From Acidimicrobiales bacterium (GTDB taxonomy: Bacteria > Actinomycetota > Acidimicrobiia > Acidimicrobiales > MedAcidi-G1), in assembly GCA_016845305.1 (NCBI GenBank), contig JAERSW010000056.1, positions 1 through 38,069 of the forward strand: a stretch of DNA of 38,069 nucleotides. The letters are read 5' to 3'. Of the stretch, positions 1 to 8,083 are shown in pieces. A program made the position numbers and the translations under genes. Below the pieces are notes generated by a model. The model was not told the origin of the DNA. It searched no databases and saw only the letters and a list, made by a program, of their open reading frames with translations. Each line of letters starts with the position of its first letter. The first letter of the stretch is position 1.

Positions 1-1159
1 GGGTGGGCGGGATCCCATCGAGGACCGACGCCCGACCCTTCTCGGCCTGCTTGATGGCGTCCCAGTTGGCCAGCACGTCGCCGGAATCGGACACCGGTCG
101 CAGCCCGGCCTCGGCGCCGTCGCCCGCATCCGCGTCCCTCCCGGGTGGGAACACGTGGGGATGGCGGTGCCGGAGCTTGTCGTGGATGCCCCGGGCCACG
201 TCCGCGAGGTCGAACCGGCCGTCGTCGGCGGCGATGCGGGCATGGAAGACCACCTGGAACAGCAGGTCGCCCAGTTCCTCCTCGAGGGCGTCGCTGCCGT
301 CGCCGGAGGCCTCGTCGAAGGCGTCGAGGGCCTCGAGGACCTCGTGGGCCTCCTCCAGGAGGTGCGGGCGAAGGGTGGCGTGCGTCTGCTCGGCGTCCCA
401 CGGGCACCGCAGCCGCAACTCGGCCACCAGGTCGGCGAACCGCTGCAGCTCGACGGCGATCGGGGCGGCCAGGCGGGGCACCCACAGCGACGTCAGGTGG
501 TCGGGATCGACCACCGACGACAGGTCGTCCCACGCCACCTCGACGATCCGTTCGACGTCGGTGCCCAGGCCCTGCAGCACCACCACCGGGTCGTCGGGCG
601 GGTCGTCCACCGATGCGACCACGTCGGCCAGCACCGCCTCCGAGTCGACCTGGGCGACCAGCAGCGGGCCCCGCTCGCCGGCCGCCTCGACGGCGAACCG
701 GTGCGCGTCGACCACCCGGACGCCGGTGGCCAGCGGATCCACGCCCAGTCGGACCCAGGCCAGGTCGAGGAAGGAGAGCGCGGGGACGAGCACCACGTCG
801 ACCCGCTCGTCGGCCAGCAGCAGCTCCACGGTGCGCTCGGCCACCGCCGGCGAACCCGGCACGGCGTACAGGACGCGGCCGTGTCGGACCGCTCCGTCCA
901 CCACCTCGTCGACGATGCCGGCGTACACCGCGGCGAAGTCGGCCGCCTCGTAGTGGTGGTCCAGCGTCGTGACGTCGCCGCTCCCGGGGTCGCCGACCAC
1001 CGGTGCCGCCGGGTGGCGGGCCGTCCGTAGGTACCGGTGGTCGTGCTCGTCAACGGCGGCCAGGGTGGCCGCGGTGCACAGGTCCGGGCCCGCGGGTCCG
1101 AGGCCGACCACGGTGACCCGCGGTCGGGTTCCGGCGGCGTCGGGCCGCCGGCCGGTCAC
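1..1159 (-). CDS. mazG: MazG-family nucleoside triphosphate pyrophosphohydrolase with N-terminal tetrapyrrole-methylase-like domain (3' end cut by window)
   Basis: Hydrolyses NTPs to NMP and pyrophosphate, a cytosolic house-cleaning role. About 386 residues are present and the C-terminus runs off the window. Residues about 12-190 look like a SAM-dependent tetrapyrrole (corrin/porphyrin) methylase domain, beginning VTVVGLGPAGPD. The MazG domain follows, with RCPWDAEQTH near residue 250 and the metal-binding acidic helices LLEEAHEVLEAL and LEEELGDLLFQVVFHA. This architecture matches Bacillus YabN-type proteins. Whether a second MazG domain follows, as in E. coli MazG, cannot be seen. The start is GTG at 1159. 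An upstream GTG in a 17-base duplicated copy would run into a stop after six codons, so it cannot be used. It is last in the prs-rplY-pth-mfd-PPIase block, 13 bases after the PPIase stop. Confidence 0.9.
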   Translation of the reverse strand, partial: MTGRRPDAAGTRPRVTVVGLGPAGPDLCTAATLAAVDEHDHRYLRTARHPAAPVVGDPGSGDVTTLDHHYEAADFAAVYAGIVDEVVDGAVRHGRVLYAVPGSPAVAERTVELLLADERVDVVLVPALSFLDLAWVRLGVDPLATGVRVVDAHRFAVEAAGERGPLLVAQVDSEAVLADVVASVDDPPDDPVVVLQGLGTDVERIVEVAWDDLSSVVDPDHLTSLWVPRLAAPIAVELQRFADLVAELRLRCPWDAEQTHATLRPHLLEEAHEVLEALDAFDEASGDGSDALEEELGDLLFQVVFHARIAADDGRFDLADVARGIHDKLRHRHPHVFPPGRDADAGDGAEAGLRPVSDSGDVLANWDAIKQAEKGRASVLDGIPPT

Positions 1160-1187
1160 GCGCCCAGCCGGGTCACGCGCCCAGCCG
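1154..1187. repeat. Perfect 17-base tandem duplication at the PPIase/mazG junction
   Basis: GGTCACGCGCCCAGCCG occurs at 1154-1170 and again at 1171-1187 without mismatch. On the minus strand each copy holds GCGTGACC, which contains both a TGA and a GTG. The upstream gene stops in the copy at 1171-1187 (TGA at 1175-1173) and mazG starts in the other copy (GTG at 1159-1157). Confidence 0.95.
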
Positions 1188-2096
1188 GGCCAGGGCGGGA
1201 GCCAGGGGCCCGGCCGGCGGGGCGACCCGGCCCACGGCGGCGTCCCAGGTCCCGAAGCGGGCCTCGACCTCGACGTCGCGGGTCAGGCCGGCGACCTGGA
1301 GCAGGGCGGCCGACAGGCGCCGGCCCAGGTCGTCGAAGGCGGCGGGCTCGACGGGACGGACCTCGTCGATCCGGATCACGTGGAAGCCGAACTGGCTGGG
1401 CACCGGACCGACCAGGGTCTCTCCCACGGCCAGGGCGCCCAGGGCGGCCCGCTCGAAGGTGGGGACGAACTGGCCGAGCGGCACGCAGCCCAGCGACCCG
1501 CCCGTCGAGCCGGACCCCGGGTCCTGCGAGACGGTGCGGGCCAGGTCGCCGAAGTCCTCGCCCGACTCCAGCAGGTGCAGCACGGCGTGGGCGTCGTCCT
1601 CGTAGGAGACCAGCACGTGGCTGGTGCACAGTTCGTGGCCGAGCAGATGGGCGTTGGCCTCGTAGGCGGCCCGCACGCCGGGACCACCGGCCTCCACCAG
1701 GTCGAGGGTGGCCTGCCAGCCGATGAAGCGGGGCAGTGAGGGGTCGCCGGCGTCCATGCCGGCGGCGATCAGTCGATCGCGGGCCGAGGTGCGGGCCTCG
1801 GCGTCGGCCACCACGCCGTGCTCGGCCATCAGGTCGACGAGGGCCTCGTAGCGGACGAAGCGGTCGACCACGCCGGCCGCGGTGGCCGCATCCACGCTGT
1901 CGACGTCGACCGGGCCACCGGTGGCCTCGGCCACCAGCGAGACGACCTCGTCGCGATCGAGCGTCGCCTCGCCGACCCGCACGGCGGTCACCGACGACCC
2001 GCAGGCCGAGGCGACCAGCGCCACGGCGAGGCCCACGCCGAGCAGCAGCGGCGTCAGGGCGCCCGGGGCGCGACGGGGACGGACGTGCGGGGTCAC
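1173..2096 (-). CDS. Secreted parvulin-type peptidyl-prolyl isomerase lipoprotein (SurA/PrsA-like)
   Basis: Predicted extracytoplasmic folding factor of 307 residues. The N-terminus has basic residues, then a hydrophobic stretch LLLGVGLAVALVASACGSS. Its ASAC looks like a lipobox, so the mature protein is probably lipid-anchored at a Cys near residue 32. A SurA_N-like helical region spans about 40-150. The parvulin domain follows at about 155-265, with SHVLVSYEDDAHAVL, DFGDLARTVSQDPGS, GGSLGCVPLGQFVPTFE and FGFHVIRIDEVRP. These correspond to the conserved HILV, FA-A, GG-LG and GYHII blocks of rotamases. It sits 12 bases downstream of mfd and just upstream of mazG, a position where actinobacterial clusters often carry such a lipoprotein. 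Clients are unknown. Confidence 0.88.
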   Translation of the reverse strand: MTPHVRPRRAPGALTPLLLGVGLAVALVASACGSSVTAVRVGEATLDRDEVVSLVAEATGGPVDVDSVDAATAAGVVDRFVRYEALVDLMAEHGVVADAEARTSARDRLIAAGMDAGDPSLPRFIGWQATLDLVEAGGPGVRAAYEANAHLLGHELCTSHVLVSYEDDAHAVLHLLESGEDFGDLARTVSQDPGSGSTGGSLGCVPLGQFVPTFERAALGALAVGETLVGPVPSQFGFHVIRIDEVRPVEPAAFDDLGRRLSAALLQVAGLTRDVEVEARFGTWDAAVGRVAPPAGPLAPALARLGA

Positions 2097-2108
2097 AGGA
2101 CGGGCAGG

Positions 2109-5100
2109 CTAGGCCGGGACCGGCTCGGCCGGCACCAGGTCGTCGAGCATCCCACCGATGGTGTCCGCCAGGTCCACCCCACCACCCGTCCGCAACGGCA
2201 GGAGCAGTTGACGCTGCTCCTCCTTGTAGCGGGAGCCCTTGTAGAGGCGGGCCAGGCGGGTCTGCCGGCTCAGCGGCAGGACGACCGGCGAGCAGCGGGC
2301 GATCAGGTCGGGGCCACCGAGGCCGGGACCCCTGGCCACCGTCACCTCGGTGATGCCGCGGGCCACGCAGGCCGATCGCAGGCGGGCCACCGACAGCAGG
2401 GCCAGGACGGGCTTCGGTGGCGGTCCGTAGCGGTCCTCCCACTCGGCCCGCACCGCGTCGACGGCCCCGGGGTCGGGCCGGGTGCCCGCCTCGGCCAGCT
2501 TCCGGTAGGCCTCGAGGCGGAGGTCGCCCCGGGACACGTACGCCTCCGGCAGGTGGGCGTCGATCGGGAGCTCGACCCGGACCTCCACCACCTCGGGGGG
2601 CACGGTGCCGGCCAGCTCGGCGACGGCCTCGGTCACCATCTGGCAGTACAGGTCGTAGCCCACGGCCGCGATGTGGCCGCTCTGGCCGGTGCCCAGCAGG
2701 TTGCCGGCGCCGCGGATCTCGAGGTCGCGCATGGCGATCCGGAAGCCCGACCCCAGCTCGGTGGTCTCGCCGATGGTCCGGAGGCGCTCGTGGGCCTGCT
2801 CGCTGAGCGACCGGTCGGGCGGCGTGAACAGGTAGGCGTAGGCCCGTTGGCCGGCCCGTCCCACCCGGCCCCGTAGCTGGTGGAGCTGCCCGAGGCCCAG
2901 CAGGTCGGCCCGGTCGACCACCAGGGTGTTGACGGTCGGCATGTCGATCCCCGACTCGATGATGGTGGTGCACACCAGCACGTCGTGGCGCCCCTCCCAG
3001 AAGTCGAGCACCACCTGCTCGAGGGTGGCCTCGTCCATCTGCCCGTGGGCCACGGCCACGCGGGCCTCGGGCACGAGCTCGCGTACGCCGCCAGCCACCC
3101 GGTCGATGTCCTGCACCCGGTTGTGCACGAAGAACACCTGGCCCTCGCGCAGCAGCTCCCGGCGGATGGCCTCGGCCACCGGCCGTTCGTCGTAGTCGCC
3201 GACGTAGGTGAGGATGGGCTGGCGGTCGGCGGGGGGCGTGTCGAGCAGGCTGAGGTCGCGGATGCCGGTGAGCGACATCTCGAGCGTCCGCGGGATGGGC
3301 GTGGCGGTCAGGGTCAGCACGTCCACGTCGGCCCGCAGCTTCTTGATGGCCTCCTTGTGGCTGACCCCGAAGCGCTGCTCCTCGTCGACCACCAGCAGGC
3401 CGAGCCGCTGGAAGCGGACGTCCTCGGACAGCAGGCGGTGGGTGCCGATGACCACGTCGATCGACCCGTCGGCCAGCCCCTCGGCCACCTTGCGGGCCTC
3501 GCCGGCGGTCAGGAACCGGCTCAGCACCTCGACCCGGACCGGGTAGGGGGCGAAGCGGTCGCGGAAGGTCTGGCCGTGCTGCTGGGCCAGCAGGGTGGTG
3601 GGCACCAGCACGGCGGCCTGCCGACCGTCCTGGACGGCCTTGAACACGGCCCGAACGGCCACCTCGGTCTTGCCGAAGCCGACGTCGCCGCACACCAGGC
3701 GGTCCATGGGGACGGACCGTTCCATGTCGGCCTTGACGTCCTCGATGGCCTTCAGCTGGTCGGGGGTCTCCTGGAACGGGAAGGCCTGCTCGAGCTCGTG
3801 CTGCCACGGGGTGTCCTCGGCGAAGGCGTGGCCCACGGTGGTGACCCGCTGCTGGTAGAGCACGACGAGTTCCTGGGCGATCTCGGCCACCTCGGACCGC
3901 ACCCGGGCCCGGGTCTTCTGCCAGTCGGCGCCGCCCATGCGGCTGAGGCTGGGGACCTCGCCGCCGGTGTGGGGGCGGATGGCGTCGATCTGGTCGGTGG
4001 GCAGGTAGAGGCGGTCGTCGCCGCGATACTCCAGCAGCAGGTAGTCGCGTTCGACGCCGCCCATGGTGCGGGTGACCAGGCCAGCGAACCGGGCCACGCC
4101 GTGGTGCTCGTGGACGACGTGGTCACCGGGCTGGAGGTCCTCGAAGACCCGCACGGCTGCCTTGCGGCGGGGCCGGGTGCGACGTCGGGTGCGGCGTCGG
4201 CCGGTCAGCTCGGACTCGGTGACGAGCGCCAGGCGCGCCCCGGGCAGGACGAATCCCCGCTCGACGGGGGCCACGACCAGCGACGCACCGGCGGGCACGG
4301 GCGCCACGCCGGTCGCCGGGTCCCCGGCCGGCCCGTCGGCCACCCGGACCACCTCGACCTCGGCGTCGAGCAGGCGGCGGGACAGCTGTTCGGCCGTGCC
4401 CTCGCCGTCGGCGGCCACCACCACCCGGTAGCCGTCGGCCAGCAGGCGTCGGACCCGTCCCACCGGACCGTCGCCGTCGCCGGACGGAGCGGCCGCCCCG
4501 GTGGCGTCCCTCCCCCACCCAGAGGCCACCACGGTCTCCACGTCCGGACCGTCGGGCACGGCGTCCATGGTCCACACGGGCGCACCGGTGTGGACCAGCA
4601 GGCGGTCCCAGTCGGTGTGGAGCCTCGGGAACGCCGCCCCGTCGGCTCCCCAGGTGGCGGCCAGCGTGGCGGCCAGGTCGGCCTCCTCGGCCAGCAGGTC
4701 GCTGATCCGATCGCGGAGCCGCCGGGGCTCGACGGCCACCACCAGGGCGTCGTCGTCGACCAGGTCGAACAGGACCCGCTCGTCGCCGGACAGCCACGGC
4801 AGCCACGACTCCATGCCGTCGAACAGCTCGCCGTCGGCCAGACGGTCCCACTGCTCGCGCCCCCACGGCTGCTCGGCGACCAGGGCGGCGGCCCGGACCC
4901 GCACCTCGTCGTCGGGCACCAGTTCCCGGCAGGGGTGCAGCTCGACCTCGGCCCGGGGCGTGGTGGAGCGCTGGTCGGCCACGGCGAACTCGGTGAGCCG
5001 CTCCACCTCGTCGTCCCACAGGTCGATGCGGACCGGCACGTCGTCGGTGGACGGCCACACGTCGATGATCGACCCCCGGACGGAGATCTCGCCGCGGTGC

Positions 5101-5606
5101 TCGACCTGGTACTCGCGCCGGTACCCCTCGGCGACGAGCGTGGCCACCAGGGCGTCGCGGTCGACGACGTCGCCGGGGCCGATGCGGATGGGATCGGTGT
5201 CGCCGGCCGACGGGCCGAGGCGCTGGACGAGGGCCCGGCCGGAGGCCACGACCACGGCGGGGCGGTCGTCGAGGCCCGACAGGCGGTGCAGGACCCGGAG
5301 GCGGCGTCCCATGGTCTCGACGGCGGGGCTGACCCGCTCGAAGGGCAGGGTCTCCCAGGCCGGGAAGTGCTCGACGGCCCGGTCGCCGAGCATCAGCCGG
5401 AGGTCGGCGACGATCCGTTCGGCCTCGGTGCCGGTGGGGACGGCCACCACCAGCGGGCTCCGTCCGGTGCGGCGGGCCAGCGAGGCGAGGACCACGGCTC
5501 GGGCCGGCTCGGCCACGGCCAGCGAGGCGGTCCGGCGGCCGAGGCAGGCGGCGACGGCCTCGTCGTCGTCGAGGAGCGCCGGGAGGCGCTCGAGCAGGCT
5601 GCTCAC
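2109..5606 (-). CDS. mfd: Transcription-repair coupling factor Mfd
   Basis: An ATP-dependent DNA translocase that displaces RNA polymerase stalled at lesions and recruits UvrA. The length of 1165 residues is normal for Mfd. Visible parts in order are a UvrB-homology N-terminal region (about 30-330); the RNA-polymerase-interacting CarD-like domain near 490-560 (LQPGDHVVHEHHGVARF); the translocase with Walker A GDVGFGKTE near 644 and Walker B region DEEQRFGVSH near 740; the helicase C module (HGQMDEATLEQ); and the TRCF C-terminal domain from about 1000 (VELPIDAHLPEAYV). The reading frame stays open far upstream, but the extra translation is Arg/Pro-rich shadow sequence. I start at GTG 5606, which overlaps the pth stop as GTGA and gives VSSLLERLPALL. 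It is cotranscribed with pth. Confidence 0.96.
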   Translation of the reverse strand: MSSLLERLPALLDDDEAVAACLGRRTASLAVAEPARAVVLASLARRTGRSPLVVAVPTGTEAERIVADLRLMLGDRAVEHFPAWETLPFERVSPAVETMGRRLRVLHRLSGLDDRPAVVVASGRALVQRLGPSAGDTDPIRIGPGDVVDRDALVATLVAEGYRREYQVEHRGEISVRGSIIDVWPSTDDVPVRIDLWDDEVERLTEFAVADQRSTTPRAEVELHPCRELVPDDEVRVRAAALVAEQPWGREQWDRLADGELFDGMESWLPWLSGDERVLFDLVDDDALVVAVEPRRLRDRISDLLAEEADLAATLAATWGADGAAFPRLHTDWDRLLVHTGAPVWTMDAVPDGPDVETVVASGWGRDATGAAAPSGDGDGPVGRVRRLLADGYRVVVAADGEGTAEQLSRRLLDAEVEVVRVADGPAGDPATGVAPVPAGASLVVAPVERGFVLPGARLALVTESELTGRRRTRRRTRPRRKAAVRVFEDLQPGDHVVHEHHGVARFAGLVTRTMGGVERDYLLLEYRGDDRLYLPTDQIDAIRPHTGGEVPSLSRMGGADWQKTRARVRSEVAEIAQELVVLYQQRVTTVGHAFAEDTPWQHELEQAFPFQETPDQLKAIEDVKADMERSVPMDRLVCGDVGFGKTEVAVRAVFKAVQDGRQAAVLVPTTLLAQQHGQTFRDRFAPYPVRVEVLSRFLTAGEARKVAEGLADGSIDVVIGTHRLLSEDVRFQRLGLLVVDEEQRFGVSHKEAIKKLRADVDVLTLTATPIPRTLEMSLTGIRDLSLLDTPPADRQPILTYVGDYDERPVAEAIRRELLREGQVFFVHNRVQDIDRVAGGVRELVPEARVAVAHGQMDEATLEQVVLDFWEGRHDVLVCTTIIESGIDMPTVNTLVVDRADLLGLGQLHQLRGRVGRAGQRAYAYLFTPPDRSLSEQAHERLRTIGETTELGSGFRIAMRDLEIRGAGNLLGTGQSGHIAAVGYDLYCQMVTEAVAELAGTVPPEVVEVRVELPIDAHLPEAYVSRGDLRLEAYRKLAEAGTRPDPGAVDAVRAEWEDRYGPPPKPVLALLSVARLRSACVARGITEVTVARGPGLGGPDLIARCSPVVLPLSRQTRLARLYKGSRYKEEQRQLLLPLRTGGGVDLADTIGGMLDDLVPAEPVPA

Positions 5607-6214
5607 GAGCGGGCGTTGAATCGCCCCATGGCGGCGTCCACGCCCTCGGCGAGGATGGCCTCCACCGCGTCGGCCGCCTCGGCGACGACCACGCCCAGCT
5701 CGACCGCCTCGGCCTTCGGCGGACGTCGCAGCACGTAGTCGGCGCCGGACTGGCGCCCGGGGGGCCGCCCCACGCCGATGCGGACCCGCAGGTAGTCCTG
5801 CGTCTTCAGGTGGGCGGTGATGGACTTCAGGCCGTTGTGGCCGGCCAGGCCGCCGCCCTCCTTGACCTTCAGCCCGCCCACCGGGAGGTCCAGCTCGTCG
5901 TGGACGACGACGAGGCGGGCCGGGTCGTCGACGCCGTGGCGGTGGACGAGGCGCCCGACCGACTGGCCGGACTCGTTCATGTAGGTCTGGGGGAAGGCGA
6001 GGGCCACCCGCTGTCCGCCGATGCGGACCTCGCACGACAGGGCCAGTTCCTTCCCCTTGCGGAGCGAGCCGCCGTGGCGGTCGGCCAGCACGTGGACGAC
6101 GTCGGCGCCGACGTTGTGGCGCGTGCCGACGTACTGGCCGCCGGGATTGCCGAGGCCGACGACCAGGAGGGCCGCCGGTTCCCCGGTGCGTTCGGCTCGG
6201 GACCGCCGCAGCAT
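5603..6214 (-). CDS. pth: Peptidyl-tRNA hydrolase
   Basis: Cleaves the ester of peptidyl-tRNAs that drop off the ribosome and recycles tRNA in the cytosol. It has 203 residues, normal for bacterial Pth. Seen directly: VVGLGNPGGQYVGTRHNVG, with the catalytic His in RHNVG and the conserved Asn of GNPG; FPQTYMNESG, with the conserved MN-SG; VVHDELDLPVG, with the catalytic Asp; and GLAGHNGLKSI, with the HNGL substrate-binding loop. A short extension of about 15 residues precedes the core. It follows rplY by 18 bases and overlaps mfd by four bases. The rplY-pth pairing is common in bacteria and couples two translation factors. Confidence 0.97.
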   Translation of the reverse strand: MLRRSRAERTGEPAALLVVGLGNPGGQYVGTRHNVGADVVHVLADRHGGSLRKGKELALSCEVRIGGQRVALAFPQTYMNESGQSVGRLVHRHGVDDPARLVVVHDELDLPVGGLKVKEGGGLAGHNGLKSITAHLKTQDYLRVRIGVGRPPGRQSGADYVLRRPPKAEAVELGVVVAEAADAVEAILAEGVDAAMGRFNARS

Positions 6215-6232
6215 GGCGTCCGGTCCGGACCG

Positions 6233-6922
6233 CTACTCGTCGTCGGCGGCCTCGTCGGCGTCGCCGGCGTCGTCGGCCGAGTCCTCGGCGCCCTCGACGG
6301 CCTCGCCGTCCTCGCCCTCGTCACCGGCCTCGGCGGCCTCGTCGGCAGCCATGGCCTCGAGGGTGGAGCGGGTGATCATGCCGACGGCCACCGTCTCCTC
6401 CGGATCGACGTCGGTGGTGACGCCGGCCGGAAGGGCGATGTCGGCGACGCGCAGCGAGTCGCCGATGGTCAGGTCGGAGATGTCGACCTCGAGCTCGTTC
6501 GGAATGGCGTCGGGGGCCGAGTTGACGGTCAGGGTGAACAGGTTCTGGTCGACCATGCCGTCGGCGTCGGTGACGGCCTTGGCCTCGCCGACCATGACGA
6601 CGGGCACGTCGACCGTGACGTCCTGCTTGGGGTCGATGCGCAGGAAGTCGACGTGGGTGACGTCGCGGCGCACGGGATGGCGCTGGATGTCCTTGACGAT
6701 GGACATCTGCTTGTCGCCGTCGAACTCCAGGTGGATGACGGCGTTCACGCCGGCATCGGTGGTCAGCGCCCGGCGCAGCTCGGGCCAGTCCACGTCGATG
6801 CTGACGGGGTCCTGGCCGAGGCCGTAGACGACGGCCGGGACCCGGCCCTCGCGGCGCAGGCGGCGGCTGGACCGGGTGCCGGTGGCACGGCTGGTGTCGG
6901 CGGGGAGGACGATCTCGCTCAT
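6233..6922 (-). CDS. rplY: Large ribosomal subunit protein bL25, long Ctc/TL5 form
   Basis: Binds 5S rRNA in the 50S subunit. The 229-residue length marks the two-domain Ctc/TL5 form rather than the short E. coli L25. The N-terminal 5S-binding beta-barrel (about 1-95) holds TRSSRRLRREGRVPAVVYG and a VDFLRID close. The C-terminal Ctc domain (about 98-190) includes VDQNLFTLTVNS and DVDPEETVAVG. The last 35-40 residues are a low-complexity acidic tail of Glu, Asp, Ala and Gly, as in other actinobacterial bL25. The start ATG at 6922 is clear. A hairpin-bearing leader of about 75 bases may precede it. It lies 105 bases after prs. Confidence 0.96.
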   Translation of the reverse strand: MSEIVLPADTSRATGTRSSRRLRREGRVPAVVYGLGQDPVSIDVDWPELRRALTTDAGVNAVIHLEFDGDKQMSIVKDIQRHPVRRDVTHVDFLRIDPKQDVTVDVPVVMVGEAKAVTDADGMVDQNLFTLTVNSAPDAIPNELEVDISDLTIGDSLRVADIALPAGVTTDVDPEETVAVGMITRSTLEAMAADEAAEAGDEGEDGEAVEGAEDSADDAGDADEAADDE

Positions 6923-6963
6923 GGGAAGGACTTTCTGGCGATCTGGACGGGTGGTCCGGAGAG

Positions 6964-6986
6964 GGTCCGTCGCAGGCGGACGGACC
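6964..6986 (-). promoter_or_regulatory. Perfect 8-bp hairpin in the rplY leader
   Basis: GGTCCGTC (6964-6971) and GACGGACC (6979-6986) pair perfectly around a 7-base loop. The hairpin lies between prs and rplY on the minus strand, about 40 bases before the rplY start. No U-rich tract follows, so it is either a U-less terminator for prs or an RNA element in the rplY leader. Confidence 0.5.
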
Positions 6987-7004
6987 GGTGTGGACCGGCG
7001 GGCA

Positions 7005-7010
7005 AGCCTA
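7005..7010 (-). promoter_or_regulatory. Candidate -10 box for rplY
   Basis: TAGGCT on the minus strand fits the TAnnnT -10 pattern seen elsewhere in this window. It would place transcription start near 6998, upstream of the hairpin at 6964-6986, giving a leader of about 75 bases. No clear -35 is seen. Confidence 0.3.
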
Positions 7011-7027
7011 CCGGGGTGGGCCGCCGG

Positions 7028-8008
7028 TCAGGACAGGTGGTTGCCGCCGAAGATCTCGCTCACCGAGGCGTCCTCGAAGACGGCGTCGATGGCCCGGGCG
7101 ATGATCGGGGCCACGGACAGGACCTCGACCAGGTCGGGATCGGTGCCGTCGGGCAGGGGCAGGGTGTCGGTCACCACCACCTTCTCGATGGGCGAGTCGG
7201 CCAGGCGCTGCATGGCCGGCCCGGAGAACAGGCCGTGGGTGGTCGCCGCGATGACCCGCACCGCGCCCCGCTCGGCCAGCTGCTCGGCCGCCGCGCAGAT
7301 GGTGCCCGCGGTGTCGATCATGTCGTCGACCAGTACGCAGACCTTGCCCTCCACGTCGCCGACGACCTCCTTGGCCTCGACGGTGTTGAAGGCGGTGTGG
7401 CTGCGGCGCTTGTGGACGATGGCCAGGTCGGCGCCCAACTGCATGGCGTAGCGCTCGGCCACCTTCACCCGGCCGGCGTCGGGCGACACGATGGCCAGGT
7501 CGCCCTCCAGCGACCGCAGGTGGTCGACGAGCACGGGCATGGCGGTCAGGTGGTCGACGGGGCCGTCGAAGAAGCCCTGGATCTGCCCGGAGTGGAGGTC
7601 GACGCCGACGAGACGGCTGGCCCCGGCCTCCTTGAACAGGTTGGCCACCAGCTTGGCGGTGATGGGCTCGCGGCCCGACGACTTGCGGTCCTGGCGGGCG
7701 TAGCCGTAGTGCGGGCAGACCACGGTGATCCGCTTGGCCGAGGCCCGGCGGGCGGCGTCGACCATGATGAGCTGCTCCATCAGGGTGTCGTTGATGGACG
7801 TGCCCGGGCCGTGGCAGTGGGTCTGGATGATGAAGACGTCGCAGCCCCGGATGGACTCCGAGAACCGGCAGTGGACCTCGCCGTTGGCGAACTCGGCCAG
7901 GTTGGGCTCGCCGAGGGGCTCGCCCAGCTCGGCGGCGACGGCCTCGGCCAGCGGGCGGCTGATGCGGCCCGAGACCAGGTAGAGCTTCTTGTGGGTGACC
8001 AGTTCCAT
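7028..8008 (-). CDS. prs: Ribose-phosphate pyrophosphokinase (PRPP synthetase)
   Basis: Makes PRPP from ribose 5-phosphate and ATP for nucleotide, His and Trp synthesis in the cytosol. The 326-residue length is normal for class I. Seen directly: KKLYLVSGRISRPLAEAVA at the N-terminus; the conserved FANGEVHCRFSESIRG; the flexible-loop region PHYGYARQDRKSSGREPI, holding the KSSGREPI stretch that contacts ATP; and the PRPP-binding signature VDDMIDTAGT. The start is ATG at 8008. It heads the prs-rplY-pth-mfd-PPIase-mazG run. In many actinobacteria glmU precedes prs, but here the upstream neighbour is an unrelated secreted protein gene, so the locus is broken at this side. Confidence 0.97.
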   Translation of the reverse strand: MELVTHKKLYLVSGRISRPLAEAVAAELGEPLGEPNLAEFANGEVHCRFSESIRGCDVFIIQTHCHGPGTSINDTLMEQLIMVDAARRASAKRITVVCPHYGYARQDRKSSGREPITAKLVANLFKEAGASRLVGVDLHSGQIQGFFDGPVDHLTAMPVLVDHLRSLEGDLAIVSPDAGRVKVAERYAMQLGADLAIVHKRRSHTAFNTVEAKEVVGDVEGKVCVLVDDMIDTAGTICAAAEQLAERGAVRVIAATTHGLFSGPAMQRLADSPIEKVVVTDTLPLPDGTDPDLVEVLSVAPIIARAIDAVFEDASVSEIFGGNHLS

Positions 8009-8083
8009 GGGTGGTGGTCGGCTCCGGTGCTGATCGGTGGGGCGGTGCGCATCCGAGCATACGGGGCGCCCGCACGCGCGGAT

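Noticed and set aside
5607-6035. N-terminal extension of Mfd upstream of GTG 5606
   Set aside because: The extra translation is Arg/Pro/Gly-rich and lies inside pth. The GTGA overlap gives a normal-length Mfd.
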